A stretch of 64,000 nucleotides of DNA from Phycomyces nitens (Eukaryota; Mucoromycota; Mucoromycetes; Mucorales; Phycomycetaceae). Below are positions 13,597-22,970 of the stretch, one piece after another. A program made the translations under genes and the position numbers. The notes under the pieces are model-generated. The model saw only the letters and a program-made list of their open reading frames with translations. It ran no database searches and was not told where the DNA came from. The first letter of the stretch is position 1; each line of letters opens with the position of its first letter. The stretch covers positions 1,240,001 through 1,304,000 of the forward strand of contig JAHRBC010000001.1 in the NCBI GenBank assembly GCA_022702545.1, in the 5' to 3' direction.

Positions 13597-15498
13597 ATGA
13601 GCTTTACGAGTCAAGTCGCCCGCTCTCCGACCCTCAACGAGTCCCACGAGAGTTCCTCTTCTGGTCTCTCCGCTTCATCGACCTCAACTGCACCTACACC
13701 GCGCTCACCCCGAAAGGATACACCATCTTCTGGCACAACATCAATGGCCTCTAAACCCAAGAGTCCGGCCCAACAGCACTTTATAAATAAGCCGCGTCTA
13801 CCAGCCAAAAAGGTAAAACCCCCAATTGACCAAACCAAGTCTTACTCACCTTCCAAAAGGCTCCATGGCGTGCACCCGGGAACTGGCAAATTCCAGACAT
13901 CATCAAGGAGTCCTGGGAGAGACGGCCGATGCCGACCTTTAACAAAGACCCACCCAAATCATCATCAAAACCGTCGTTTGCACCAAAGGTAGTAGACCCC
14001 ACCTATTTATTATTTATTATTTTTTGCTAGTTAAAAATAAATAAATAAATATAAAATAAAATAAAATAAAAATAAATATTAAGCATCCTATCATATCCCC
14101 ATTCTATCTTATCCTATCATTAGCGCCCTTGGATACCAGTAGGCAGATCACCTTCGATAGTCCCCCTTCCACCACCCATCCTACGTGTCCAAAAGAAACC
14201 GCACGCTGTATTTGACGCTAAACTGCGGAAGACTCTGCCGAAACAAAAGATCGTCGACTCAAACCCAGCCAACACTTACACAGGCCTCAGCAAAGTAGGC
14301 AGCGGGTAAAGTATCCTCGACATGGCTACAACAGAAATTGAAACTAAACCTTCATCGTAATAATCATCATAATAATCTATAGGGCCAATGGAGCCGTCGT
14401 CCGGGCATCAAAACAAGGCAACAAAGGCGGCCAGGTAGCCATCAAGAGGTGCTTTATCGAAGACCGCGATATCCCCCACCACGCCTATGTGTTGCGCGAA
14501 CTCAAGATCATGGGCTGCCTCAACCACCCGAATCTTATCCAGCTCAAAGAAGCTACCCTCTGGGGCGACTATGTTTGGATGGCAATGGAGCTCATGACCT
14601 GTTCAGTGTTTGGTCTCCTGGTCGACACCACTCATGGCCTACCTGAGCTAATGGCAGTACGGATAGCAAAAGAGGTACGTCTTTAACATCTAGACTTCTT
14701 GACACTAACCAACTATCTGCAGTGCCTAGAAGGCCTAGTTTACCTGCACAAGAACTACATGCACCGTGATATCAAGTGCGAAAACATTCTGCTCGGTCGC
14801 AATGGACAGGTCAAATTAGGTAAACTTTCCGCCAAACAAATTCACACCAATCGAAGCCAAACCCGACTAAAAAAAATTATTGTTATATAATTATTATAAT
14901 TCTTGTTATCAGCCGATTTTGGTCTCGCCACTCCTATAGGAAAGGTCAATACTGCAAGGCTTGGAACAGCAAAGGTAAAGATTTGTCTCCATGATCCGAA
15001 AAGCCAATTATTTTTCTAACCCCACCATACGTGTTTTGTTTAGTGGATGGCCCCCGAAGTAGTTGGTGAACTGTCTTACAAGGAAAACGTCGATGTCTGG
15101 TCCATGGCCATAACGACCATTGAAATGATGGACAGAGTGCCGCCTCTCTATTATCTCGAGGAGACTGAAGACATCTATGGAGAGATCTTACACAATGATC
15201 CCCCTAGTTTCAACTTTACTGTCCCCAGTCCAACCATGCTAGAGCTTATTACATGGATGTTGGATACTGACATGAACCGTCGTCCAAGTGCCAATGTTGT
15301 TCTCAATGTAAGTGTGTCTTTGTCTTTCCTTTTTGATGGGCCCCAATCCCCTCTATAGAATCTAAAATCGCCTTTATTATTATTATATAGAAAATCAAAC
15401 AACACATTGTGTCTGGTAAGCTTCAGTGTGCAAAGCAATCAGATCTCGGTGCATATGTACGCCGTGTATTTCCCAACGAGACGCCTTCAAGACAATAA
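13597..15498 (+). CDS. Ste20/PAK-family serine/threonine protein kinase
   Basis: Eight exons: 13597-13812, 13860-13988, 14124-14305, 14383-14674, 14723-14819, 14913-14974, 15044-15307, 15391-15498; product 449 aa. The N-terminal 165 residues are Ser/Pro/Lys-rich and likely disordered. The kinase domain then shows a glycine loop (VGSGANGAV), VAIK (K197), the catalytic loop HRDIKCEN (D289), DFG (307-309) and the Ste20-type activation segment GTAKWMAPEVV. 'YKENVDVWSMAITTIEMMD' fits PAK/GCK kinases. I see no CRIB (Cdc42/Rac-binding) motif in the N-terminus, so it may be a short, GTPase-independent PAK or a GCK-like kinase. Such kinases act in polarity and MAPK signalling. The exact subfamily is not certain. 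Confidence 0.88.
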
Positions 15499-15916
15499 TC
15501 GTTCGATGATACCCTCTCTCTCTCTCCCTTTCTCCCTTTCTCTCTTTTTTTTATATTATTATTATTCTATTATTATTTTTATTATTTTTATTTACGAAAA
15601 AGACACAAAAAAACAGGAATCTTTTTATTTTCTACATTTCACACTCTTCACTCTTCACTTTCACTCACACTCACACACTCTCACACACACACTCTCACAC
15701 ATAAATCTCACTCACTTCACTTCACAATACACTCGCACCATCTTTTTCTATTAAAAAAATATTCATTTCCCTCTCTCTCTATATTTTTATATTCTCTAAA
15801 AAAGAACAACAAAAAATGGTCTCTTGTCAAACAGAATGATCTCAAAGAGGTGCCATTTCTGTCTATCCATCATAACACAAAAACCGCCTTCCCTTTTGCA
15901 CCTTGCCCTGTCATTA

Positions 15917-15952
<36 letters not shown>

Positions 15953-16200
15953 CTACTATCTATTATTACTATTACTATTACTATTACTATTACTATTACT
16001 ATTACTATTACTATTACTACTATTACTATCTATTATCTATCATTATTATTATTTATAAAGGTACAAAAAACAAATTCGATTTCCTTTTTATTATATATTA
16101 ACAATAACCCTCTTTTGTTGTAAATACTCTCAAAATAAAGAAAAAATATAGAAAATTTCCCATTTTTTCTTTTTTTTTCTTTTTCTTTTAAAAAAAGGGT
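15499..16200. repeat. Simple-sequence-rich 3' region, (TTA)n and (TATTAC)n arrays
   Basis: Downstream of the kinase there is a CT-rich block (15507-15550), a CACTCACA-type block (15650-15720), a (TTA)n run (about 15916-15950) and a (TATTAC)n array (about 15960-16030). Frames through these arrays are open only because the repeat lacks stops in them; they are not genes. Confidence 0.85.
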
Positions 16201-16207
16201 TTCTAAT

Positions 16208-16260
16208 CTATCTTGATCATCATCTTGATCATCATCTTGATCATCATCATGATCATCAAG
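16208..16260 (+). repeat. Tandem 15-bp repeat CTTGATCATCAT(C)
   Basis: Three copies of a unit with core TTGATCATCATC follow each other and end in an inverted version (CATGATCATCAAG), so the block can also fold on itself because GATC is palindromic. Its role is unknown. Confidence 0.75.
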
Positions 16261-17002
16261 ATGGACATTACAAAATTAGCTTGGTTATCATCACACCGGA
16301 GCCCTTCCGTCTTTGGACCGATAAATTCCACTTTATATATATATATATATAAACATACATAATTAACGAATATTATAAACCTTTAATCGTTTCAAATCAA
16401 AATGTTCCGTTTTTATTTTATTTTATATTTTATTATATATAATAAATATAATATATATATATATATAACACTAATAAAATAAAATAAAATAAACCGGATT
16501 TCTCATCTCTTGGTCTATAAAGAAATCGTGCCTTTCAGTCTATTGCTTTTTTGAGAGTAGCTTAATACAAAAAAGGAAATCAAATGGGACAAGGGTTTCA
16601 GCAATCCAAAAAGACATGCAAGGGTGGCGGATGCTGGCGGGTTTCCCGGATCCATAAAGTGACTCGTGGTCCGGCCAGGACTTTGCTTTTTTTGTTGTTG
16701 TTGTTGGGGATTTCGATAAAGGCGATTTGGCCAGGCGCCAAATAAATACCTTTTCTCTCTCTCTCTCTTTCTATCTTGAAGGATTCTTCATCTAGTCCAT
16801 CTGAACCAGCAACAGCACTGCAGATTCTAGCCAAAAGGAGCCTATTATTTAATGCCTCAAAGAGTATTGTCCTAAAGAAGCCCTCATCAGGGTAATCCAG
16901 AAACCACCCATCCCCCCCCCCCCCCAAGACTATTCTATTCTCTCGTCATCAGTCTCGGTCCTGGTCTTGGCACCAAATCTCAAGTCTATCCAGAACGCGT
17001 AA
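16261..17002. other. Spacer, AT repeats and probable degraded 5' part of the Mutator-like element
   Basis: Contains (AT)n runs (about 16334-16352 and 16446-16466) and a C14 homopolymer (about 16912-16925). The MULE transposase must once have extended 5' of 17003, so part of 16560-17002 may be its eroded N-terminal coding region, but I could not find a convincing catalytic motif there. Confidence 0.35.
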
Positions 17003-17776
17003 ATGGTGGCCTTGCCAAACAATAGTCTCGAGTCAAGACGCTCGGCTGTCCCCTCTCTTTTTTTGTTGTTGGAAAATATCTTGCAAGAATACCGCCAAAA
17101 CGAATATTGCATTGGCCCCACTTGCGACAAAAGACATGGCATAATCACTCTCTTGGTGATGAATGGTTATAATCGACATTGGGAAGAATATCAAAAAAGT
17201 TACAACAAGACAACAATGTTTCTGGTGGCGTGGATATTGAAGATGGGAAAGAAAGTGTTCCAGTGTCAGTGTACTTTTATCAACAAGTGGATTAGATGCC
17301 GTGAGAAGTGGGCGGGCTATCTGACATCTCAGTATATGGACTTTGGATGTACTACCACTCAACGAGTAGAAAGTGGCCATCAGGCTTTGAAAAAGGGCAT
17401 ATCCTCAATCTCTTCTCTTGAGTTGGCTTTTGAAAACATAGCCAAATATGTTGAGCGGTTAGAAATGGATTTCCGGGCCACCAGAATAAGAGAAACCAAC
17501 AGGATTGATACTCTTGTTGGAAGGAACCGATTGCTGACCCAACTCTTTATGAGAGTAAACAAGCGAGCCTTACTTGTGATTGATCAAGAAATTCGCTTGC
17601 AGGAGAATAATAAGTGCAGTCAAAGTCCAACACCCCGGGTTTTTGAAGAGACAGAACCATGGATGGAACAAGTAGCTCAACTGGAGAACCTTTTTCGTTC
17701 GTGTAAAGGTAGCCAACAAGTCAACGAACTTTTTTTTGGAGAATGTCAGGGCCGTTGTGGCTGGCTACCACAATAA
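17003..17776 (+). pseudogene. MULE transposase, C-terminal fragment
   Basis: The 257-aa open frame contains 'WAGYLTSQYMDFGCTTTQRV' followed by ESGHQALKKG. This is the conserved block of Mutator-like transposases around the third catalytic acid, in which hFGxxTTxRVEsxHxxLK is diagnostic. Before it, 'HWEEYQ' and 'WILKMGKKVFQ' match the usual spacing. The first two catalytic aspartates and the zinc-finger N-terminus are not found upstream, so the protein is 5'-truncated. At the 3' end the frame breaks in a T8 run (about 17730-17737): reading continues sensibly one frame over (LENVRAVVAGYH). ATG 17003 is simply the first Met of the surviving frame. Confidence 0.6.
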
Positions 17777-19014
17777 ACAAAGCCATCCCGCTATAAAACT
17801 TCAGGCCCCAGAGAATGTGAAGTTCCCCGGAAGGCGTAAGGGCAGTAGTCGCCCAAAGCACTTGCCAAAGGACCTTGGTCGCGCAATCTGGAGAAAGACC
17901 AGTATTATTTCGGGGCGGGTAATATATATATATATATACATTGATATGAGAAGATATTAATATTTTTCTAAAATTATAGGCTGGTCTTAAGGCTATGGTT
18001 AAGCTGGAGGCAAGGAAGAGGGCTCGTAAGAACGCAGAAGTTGCAAATGTGAAGAAAGCACAAAAAAATATTAAAAAAATCAAACAAGAGCCTCTCGACC
18101 CAGGTAAGAATTGTTGTTATTTTCAAGGATAATTTGCTGCCAGAAACAATACTGATTAATAGCCATATATTTAGTCGATGCTCCAATCATTAAAGGTTTC
18201 AAGAGACCAGCAACTGCCCAAGATGAATACGAGTACGATCATCGTACATCTGTTGGCAAAAGGGCCAAGTATGAACCAGACTTTCCTGTTTCAAACGAGA
18301 TATCAGATGATGTCAATGGTGGGTTCAACCCAACTCCTGATGGATGGTGTGGATTTCGTGTGATGGCCCGCTTGATCTACAAGGATCAAAACAGGTTCCC
18401 GCTTGTAAAAAGGGACATGCTTGCTACCCTTCCTCAGCACAGCGTGCTTTATTCTAGTACCTTTGGTACAGATGTCAAACAATTGGAGGAAATTATAAGA
18501 CACGGTTCTGATATTGACAGCAACAACAATACACCAATCCTAGCATGCTTAGATGACAGTATGTGGTTTAGCACATCCGACTGCGCTCAACTAGCTGCGG
18601 ATACATACCAAAGACCAGCCTGTGTCTATTCAGACAACCTTTCCATCCCCTCCGCCTCTTTCCTGCCTTTTGGCATTCCAAAAAATAACCACGCAACCTC
18701 TGATCTTGAATCATGTTAACAACAATCACTGGACAACTGTCAGTCTATCTAGAAACACCTCTAGAAAGTGGCCGACAATTTCATCACTGTTCTTTCTTGG
18801 ATGCCAACGGAATAATATTCCGGATAACTTTGATAGCTATTGGAACAAACTGAAAGAGTTCAACAAGCATGATCGCAGAAATGACATGCTTTCTCTTGCC
18901 ACATATCCCGAAGAAACCATTGATCTATCTCCAATAAAACCTGATTTTTTTCCCATCAAGTGTACAATTAGCCAAATCATTCTTTTCCCCCCCCCTGTTC
19001 TCATGTACTTGTAA
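17738..19014 (+). pseudogene. OTU-like cysteine protease domain of the element
   Basis: Reading from 17738 gives a basic linker, an apparent intron (17920-17980), a Lys-rich segment, a second apparent intron (about 18103-18176) and then an OTU domain. The nucleophile motif is DGWCGFRVMARLIY (about 18340-18381), matching the D-G-x-C-x-F core of OTU proteases. The expected histidine motif NNHWTTVSLS is present at 18722-18751, but in the neighbouring frame, so a frameshift lies between about 18650 and 18715. OTU proteases cleave ubiquitin-type linkages; the role in transposons is unknown. With the frameshift the copy is unlikely to make a full protein. Confidence 0.6.
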
Positions 19015-20485
19015 GGATATAAACTCGCTTTCTGGGCAAGTTAAAATAGCCTTTTTAGACCGTAATGCATGAAAACACTTGTGGGAATTACTTTTGCTTA
19101 ATCATATATAATGCCCAACAAATCAGAATCAATGAATAAAGGTTTTTTTTTTTGGTTTTGGTTTTGGTTTAACAATTCTACTAATAAAATCTATCAGAAG
19201 ATCTAGGTACCAGGTGTATCTGCTGGACCGGGCATCACATTGGATTCGAGGTGCAGTGTAATTGAAACGGTGTGTTTTAGAATAGACGATCAATTGCTGA
19301 TGAGGGTCACCTTGCTTTCATCAAAACTTTTTTTATGTATATATATATATAAATTTCTTTAATTACTTTGGTACATCCAAGATATGTCATGCAATGTCTT
19401 TATTCAGCCACATCAAGGGCTGTATTTGTTTGTCCTTGCCAAGGTAAAGAAAGAATGTCGAGGCTGTACCTTGCAAAAAAAAATAAGGGTAAAATAATAA
19501 TAATACTATCAAAACTTGTTTCATAATACCAAAAGCACCAATAGAATGTGTGCAATGGGAATTATTTTAAAGGATTTCAAGAGAGTTTTGTGCTCCCAAT
19601 CATCTTAATAAATGGAGCATATTGGCAATACAATAAGAGAGAGAGAAAACGAGGCACATAAAACTACGTGGCCAAAAGAGAAAATGGCTGTTGAAAAAAA
19701 AATAGGCCTTCAAGGCACATTAGAGTGGAAATATTGGTAGCAGAAATCAATAAACTGTGATGTTCAAGTTTTTGAAAATAATTGAAACAAGACTATTATT
19801 TTCCTTTGATCTTTGACAATCTTTATGTTTTATATATATATATATAATTGTCAATACTTGCCATTACATTGTAACAAGCATCTTTTTTTTTAATATTGAA
19901 AACACGGCTTTTAATGACACAAATGTTTGCCAACAAAAATCTTTTACAAACTGTCATTTTGAAGCTCAATTTGATCGTCTTCTTTCTTTTGTAACAAAAC
20001 ACTCGAGTATTATCCCGGCCAGTAGAGTAGCATTGCAGCAAATGTTCCGTTTCACATCATTTGGATCAATTGAATGACGGCTTGGTGAATTATTCTATTT
20101 GACCAAATCCAAATTGTTCGATTTGATTTCCTCTTCTTCTGGTAGATTAGACTACTTTAAACCAGCCCGATTTTATCCAAAGTGCGACCATCTTTTCTTT
20201 TTAAAAAATAAATAAATAAATATAAATAAATATAACAAATAAGTCTACCATATAGTTATATATACACAAATCATATTTTGGATATATAGTGTATTTGAAT
20301 AAAAGGCAAGAAAAAGAAGAAGAAAAGAAAAGGTTACTGAATAATTGGAGCCAATCAAATATTAGGAGTGACGTCTCATAAATTTTTTTTTTCCTTGATT
20401 CGGCGGACAATCTTTTTTTTTTTTAATGTTTTCTGGCAGGGCGTAATCATAGACATCCTCTCTTTTTTTACTACTCGAAATCACG
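19015..20485. other. AT-rich intergenic DNA; RPS19 promoter at its right end
   Basis: No gene is supported. AT runs occur near 19337-19352 and 19830-19847. A CCAAT element (20351-20355) and T-rich tracts lie within 140 bp of the ribosomal protein start and are reasonable promoter candidates. Confidence 0.5.
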
Positions 20486-21250
20486 ATGACTGGTATCACT
20501 GTCAAGGACGTCAACGCCCACGGTACGCGTCCTATACTTCTTTACCAATCCATTCTTTCTTGAAAACCAGTGGGAAATAGCCAATCCAATCCAACAATAC
20601 AAAAATATCCTTGCTTTTGTATTCTTCTTATTACTATTATATTGGTGGCTTGGGAAATCGAGTTTCTTTTTTTTCTTTTTTATTATTATCATTATTATTT
20701 GCTTTTTATGTTCATCTTTATCTTTGGTCCTATTGAAGTGATATCAATAGGGTTTTTAAGAGTCTTGTTGAAACAATAGAAATACTCGTATTTAGATGGG
20801 TGGCTTGGATACACTAAACTCAAAAATTTTAAATTTTATTTATCAGAATTCATCAAGGCCTACTCTGCCTACCTCAAGCGCACTGGTAAGCTCGAGGTCC
20901 CCAAGTTCGTTGACATTGTCAAGACTGGTTCCTACAAGGAGTTGGCTCCCTATGACCCTGACTGGTACTACGTCCGTGCTGCCTCCGTCGCCCGCCACAT
21001 CTACATCCGCAAGAGTGTCGGTGTCGGTGCCTTGAACAAGGTTCACGGTGGTCGCATCAACCGCGGTTTCCGTCCCTCTCACCACGTCGAGGCCTCTGGT
21101 TCCGTCAACCGTAAGGTCCTCCAGTCCCTCGAGAAGATCGGTGTCTTGGAGCAGGACAAGAAGGGTGGTCGTCGCATCACCCAGGATGGCCAGAGAGATT
21201 TGGATCGTATTGCCATGACCCTTGTCGCTTCCGAGGAGGATGACGAGTAA
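20486..21250 (+). CDS. RPS19: 40S ribosomal protein S19 (eS19)
   Basis: eS19 is a small-subunit protein needed for 18S rRNA maturation. Two exons, 20486-20522 and 20847-21250, give 146 aa, the expected length. Recognisable blocks are MTGITVKDVNAH, FIKAYSAYLKRTGKLEVP, 'WYYVRAASVARHIYIRKSVG' and GVGALNKVHGGRINRG, and the acidic end EEDDE. The 324-nt intron after codon 12 is the longest seen in this window; an early intron is common in ribosomal protein genes. I looked in it for snoRNA C/D boxes and found none. Codons are strongly C-ending (GTC, AAG, CGC), unlike the neighbours, as expected for high expression. Confidence 0.97.
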
Positions 21251-21411
21251 AAAAGCTTACAATTATATACATATCATATATATATAAAGAATCAACAATG
21301 TTTTACAAAATATTGATATAAAAAAAAACAAATAATTAAAGGGATAACTTAGAATATATATATATATGTATATATATGTGTGTGTATATATATATCTACT
21401 ATAAGAGCTTC
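21251..21411. other. Convergent 3' spacer with AT/GT repeats
   Basis: The spacer between RPS19 (+) and the RPA-C-like gene (-) contains TATATA and TGTGTGTATA runs (about 21354-21396). No gene is seen. Confidence 0.6.
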
Positions 21412-22035
21412 TTATTTCTTTAGCGACAGCATCTGAAGGCCATCTCTGCCATGAAGATAAATTTGTCGAACGACTCGGGTATTCTACAGAGTTGTTGATG
21501 AATGAATACAATTGATGGTTCAATTTTGAAACATTTTTAGCATCATATTTAGTAGTATATTTACCTGTTGGTAGTATGGAAACAAATCGCATAATGTGCC
21601 CCTGAGAATAATCTTTAGCATTTCCAGTAAATCAGGTACGATTTCAATCATCTATAATACTTGTTCAAGTTCAATAATCATCTGTTGTCAAGATTACAAT
21701 AACACTTGCTTTGAGTAATTCTTTTATTTCACAGCCAATCAGCTTCTCTGCAGCCTGATGGTATAGTTTGTATTCTGTCAGGGTATTGTTGTGTTTGTCA
21801 CAGATAACCACATCAAGAGCATAGCTTGGGACTGCACTTGTCGTGATTTGTCGGCAGGTTCGACAAAACATTGGATTCAATCCATTCAATCCATTGCCAT
21901 TGGGCATTGTAGGAATCAGCTTGTCATTGCAATCCATCCGTTCACATCTCCAGACGATCATATTTAGGGTCTTTGCTTCCTCTATATACACATTGTGTAT
22001 CTCATTCTGTTCCATTCTAACCGAGTCTGATGGTA
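21412..22035 (-). CDS. RPA-C/MEIOB-like zinc-ribbon OB-fold protein, 5' end unresolved
   Basis: Three minus-strand exons can be joined in frame: about 22035-21698, 21651-21565 and 21483-21412 (stop). The first carries a four-cysteine zinc ribbon, CERMDC...FCRTC (C-x4-C, then C-x2-C), inside a C-terminal OB fold of the replication factor A type; 'YALDVVICDKHNNTLTEYKL' and 'AAEKLIGC' match the RPA-C pattern of ligand-bearing strands followed by the helix. The product end reads 'IYLHGRDGLQMLSLKK'. RPA1 itself is much longer, so this could be a meiosis-specific MEIOB-type protein or a 5'-truncated copy. Upstream sequence to 22300 has a possible exon (CSPVTLSKAVDFRIK) but no clear N-terminal OB folds. 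Confidence 0.45.
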
Positions 22036-22526
22036 GATGCATATATTATCTTATATAGACTGAAAATAAACACTTTTAATTCGAAAATCAACTGCTTTTG
22101 ACAGCGTGACTGGGGAACACTGACATGCTTTTGTACATTTAGGATTTTCAATATGTATAATATTCATAAATATGCACAAGAATCCATAGAAAACAAACAA
22201 TAGTACCTGATTAACTTGGAAGCTTGGTGCAGATCCATAGATATCCCAAAAATAGAACAACGACAACGAAAACAACAAAAAGAAACAACCTTTCGCCATG
22301 GCAACAGATTAAAATAACAGTTGCCAACCGACAAGTATTCTTGGCAGTAAGCCAGGCTTGGAACGATTAGGAATTCCATTCCATACAAAGAATATTACAA
22401 TTTCTTTTCTTTTATTTTTCTTAAAAAAAAAAGAAATGCTTTATGATATGCAAAGGAAATAAATATGTACATGGTTATTCATAATATTTTACTGGAAAAC
22501 ATTTTGGTTTTACTGTGCTACGCTTG
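22036..22526. other. Possible 5' exons of the RPA-C-like gene; otherwise nothing clear
   Basis: On the minus strand, 22051-22120 may be a further exon of the gene above. The rest shows no supported feature. Confidence 0.3.
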
Positions 22527-22970
22527 TTATTCCAAATCCCCCCATAAAAACGAATTGGCTTCATGGACTTCAATGTACGCCATATCTGCATACTCTGCCC
22601 AATCTTCTGATATTGGACCAATTACGACTACATATCCTCCTTCTCCTTCGAGGTCGTCTAGTTTTACGTTTGTCTTGCCGGATTCGACATCAAGTCTACT
22701 GGTGTACTGCGAATCGCCTAGGTTTATGTCGCCATTGTAATCTTTTACCGGTATAATATTCATGTAAAAGTCGCATTCACAGTCTCCAACAATCTTCCAG
22801 CTTATGTCATGCGCGCTGTCTAAACTCCAGGCCGTGCCATTCAAAGGCTGTATAAGTTCAAGGCATTTGCGGTCATTTGTAAAACTCGATTGTCTAAAAG
22901 GACTGAATGGTGCGCCACGAGCAAAGCCAAAGACCACGGAACCCAAACCAAGCACAAGAGGCAATTTCAT
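22527..22970 (-). CDS. Small secreted protein SSP1, KNH-like family (outlier member)
   Basis: Single-exon gene, 147 aa. Signal peptide MKLPLVLGLGSVVFGFARGA, then KCLELIQPLNGTAWSLDSAH, the family's central motif (hydrophobic-x-x-P-x-N-G-T-x-W), and DISWKI...CEC as the second cysteine block. The layout resembles the N-terminal domain of yeast Kre9/Knh1 and related Ser/Thr-rich cell-wall proteins, a small beta-sandwich; this is a pattern match, not a proven homology. It is the most diverged of eight members and has a distinct C-terminal tail (EANSFLWGDLE). It lacks the clean TATAAATA box of the others; only an AAATAAATAAAAG stretch lies upstream (about 23025-23042). Confidence 0.75.
   Translation of the reverse strand: MKLPLVLGLGSVVFGFARGAPFSPFRQSSFTNDRKCLELIQPLNGTAWSLDSAHDISWKIVGDCECDFYMNIIPVKDYNGDINLGDSQYTSRLDVESGKTNVKLDDLEGEGGYVVVIGPISEDWAEYADMAYIEVHEANSFLWGDLE

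Larger units (their letters stand above)
17003..19014 (+). mobile_element. Degenerate Mutator-like element with OTU domain
   Basis: Two adjacent coding remnants on the same strand, a MULE transposase C-terminal part and an OTU-type protease, lie in different frames separated by apparent 1-bp shifts. MULEs that carry cysteine-protease domains (OTU or ULP types) are known in plants and other eukaryotes. I could not locate terminal inverted repeats or 9-bp target-site duplications, so the outer borders are only those of the coding remnants. Confidence 0.6.

Noticed and set aside
15824..16123. Tyr/Leu/Thr-repeat open frames
   Set aside because: They are produced by the (TTA)n and (TATTAC)n microsatellites.
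16598..16927. 109-codon minus-strand open frame
   Set aside because: Stretches such as APGQIAFIEIP look protein-like, but the frame runs through simple CT and GTT repeats and no family or splice partner was found.
20523..20846. snoRNA inside the RPS19 intron
   Set aside because: I looked for C/D and H/ACA boxes in this long ribosomal-protein intron and saw no convincing pair.
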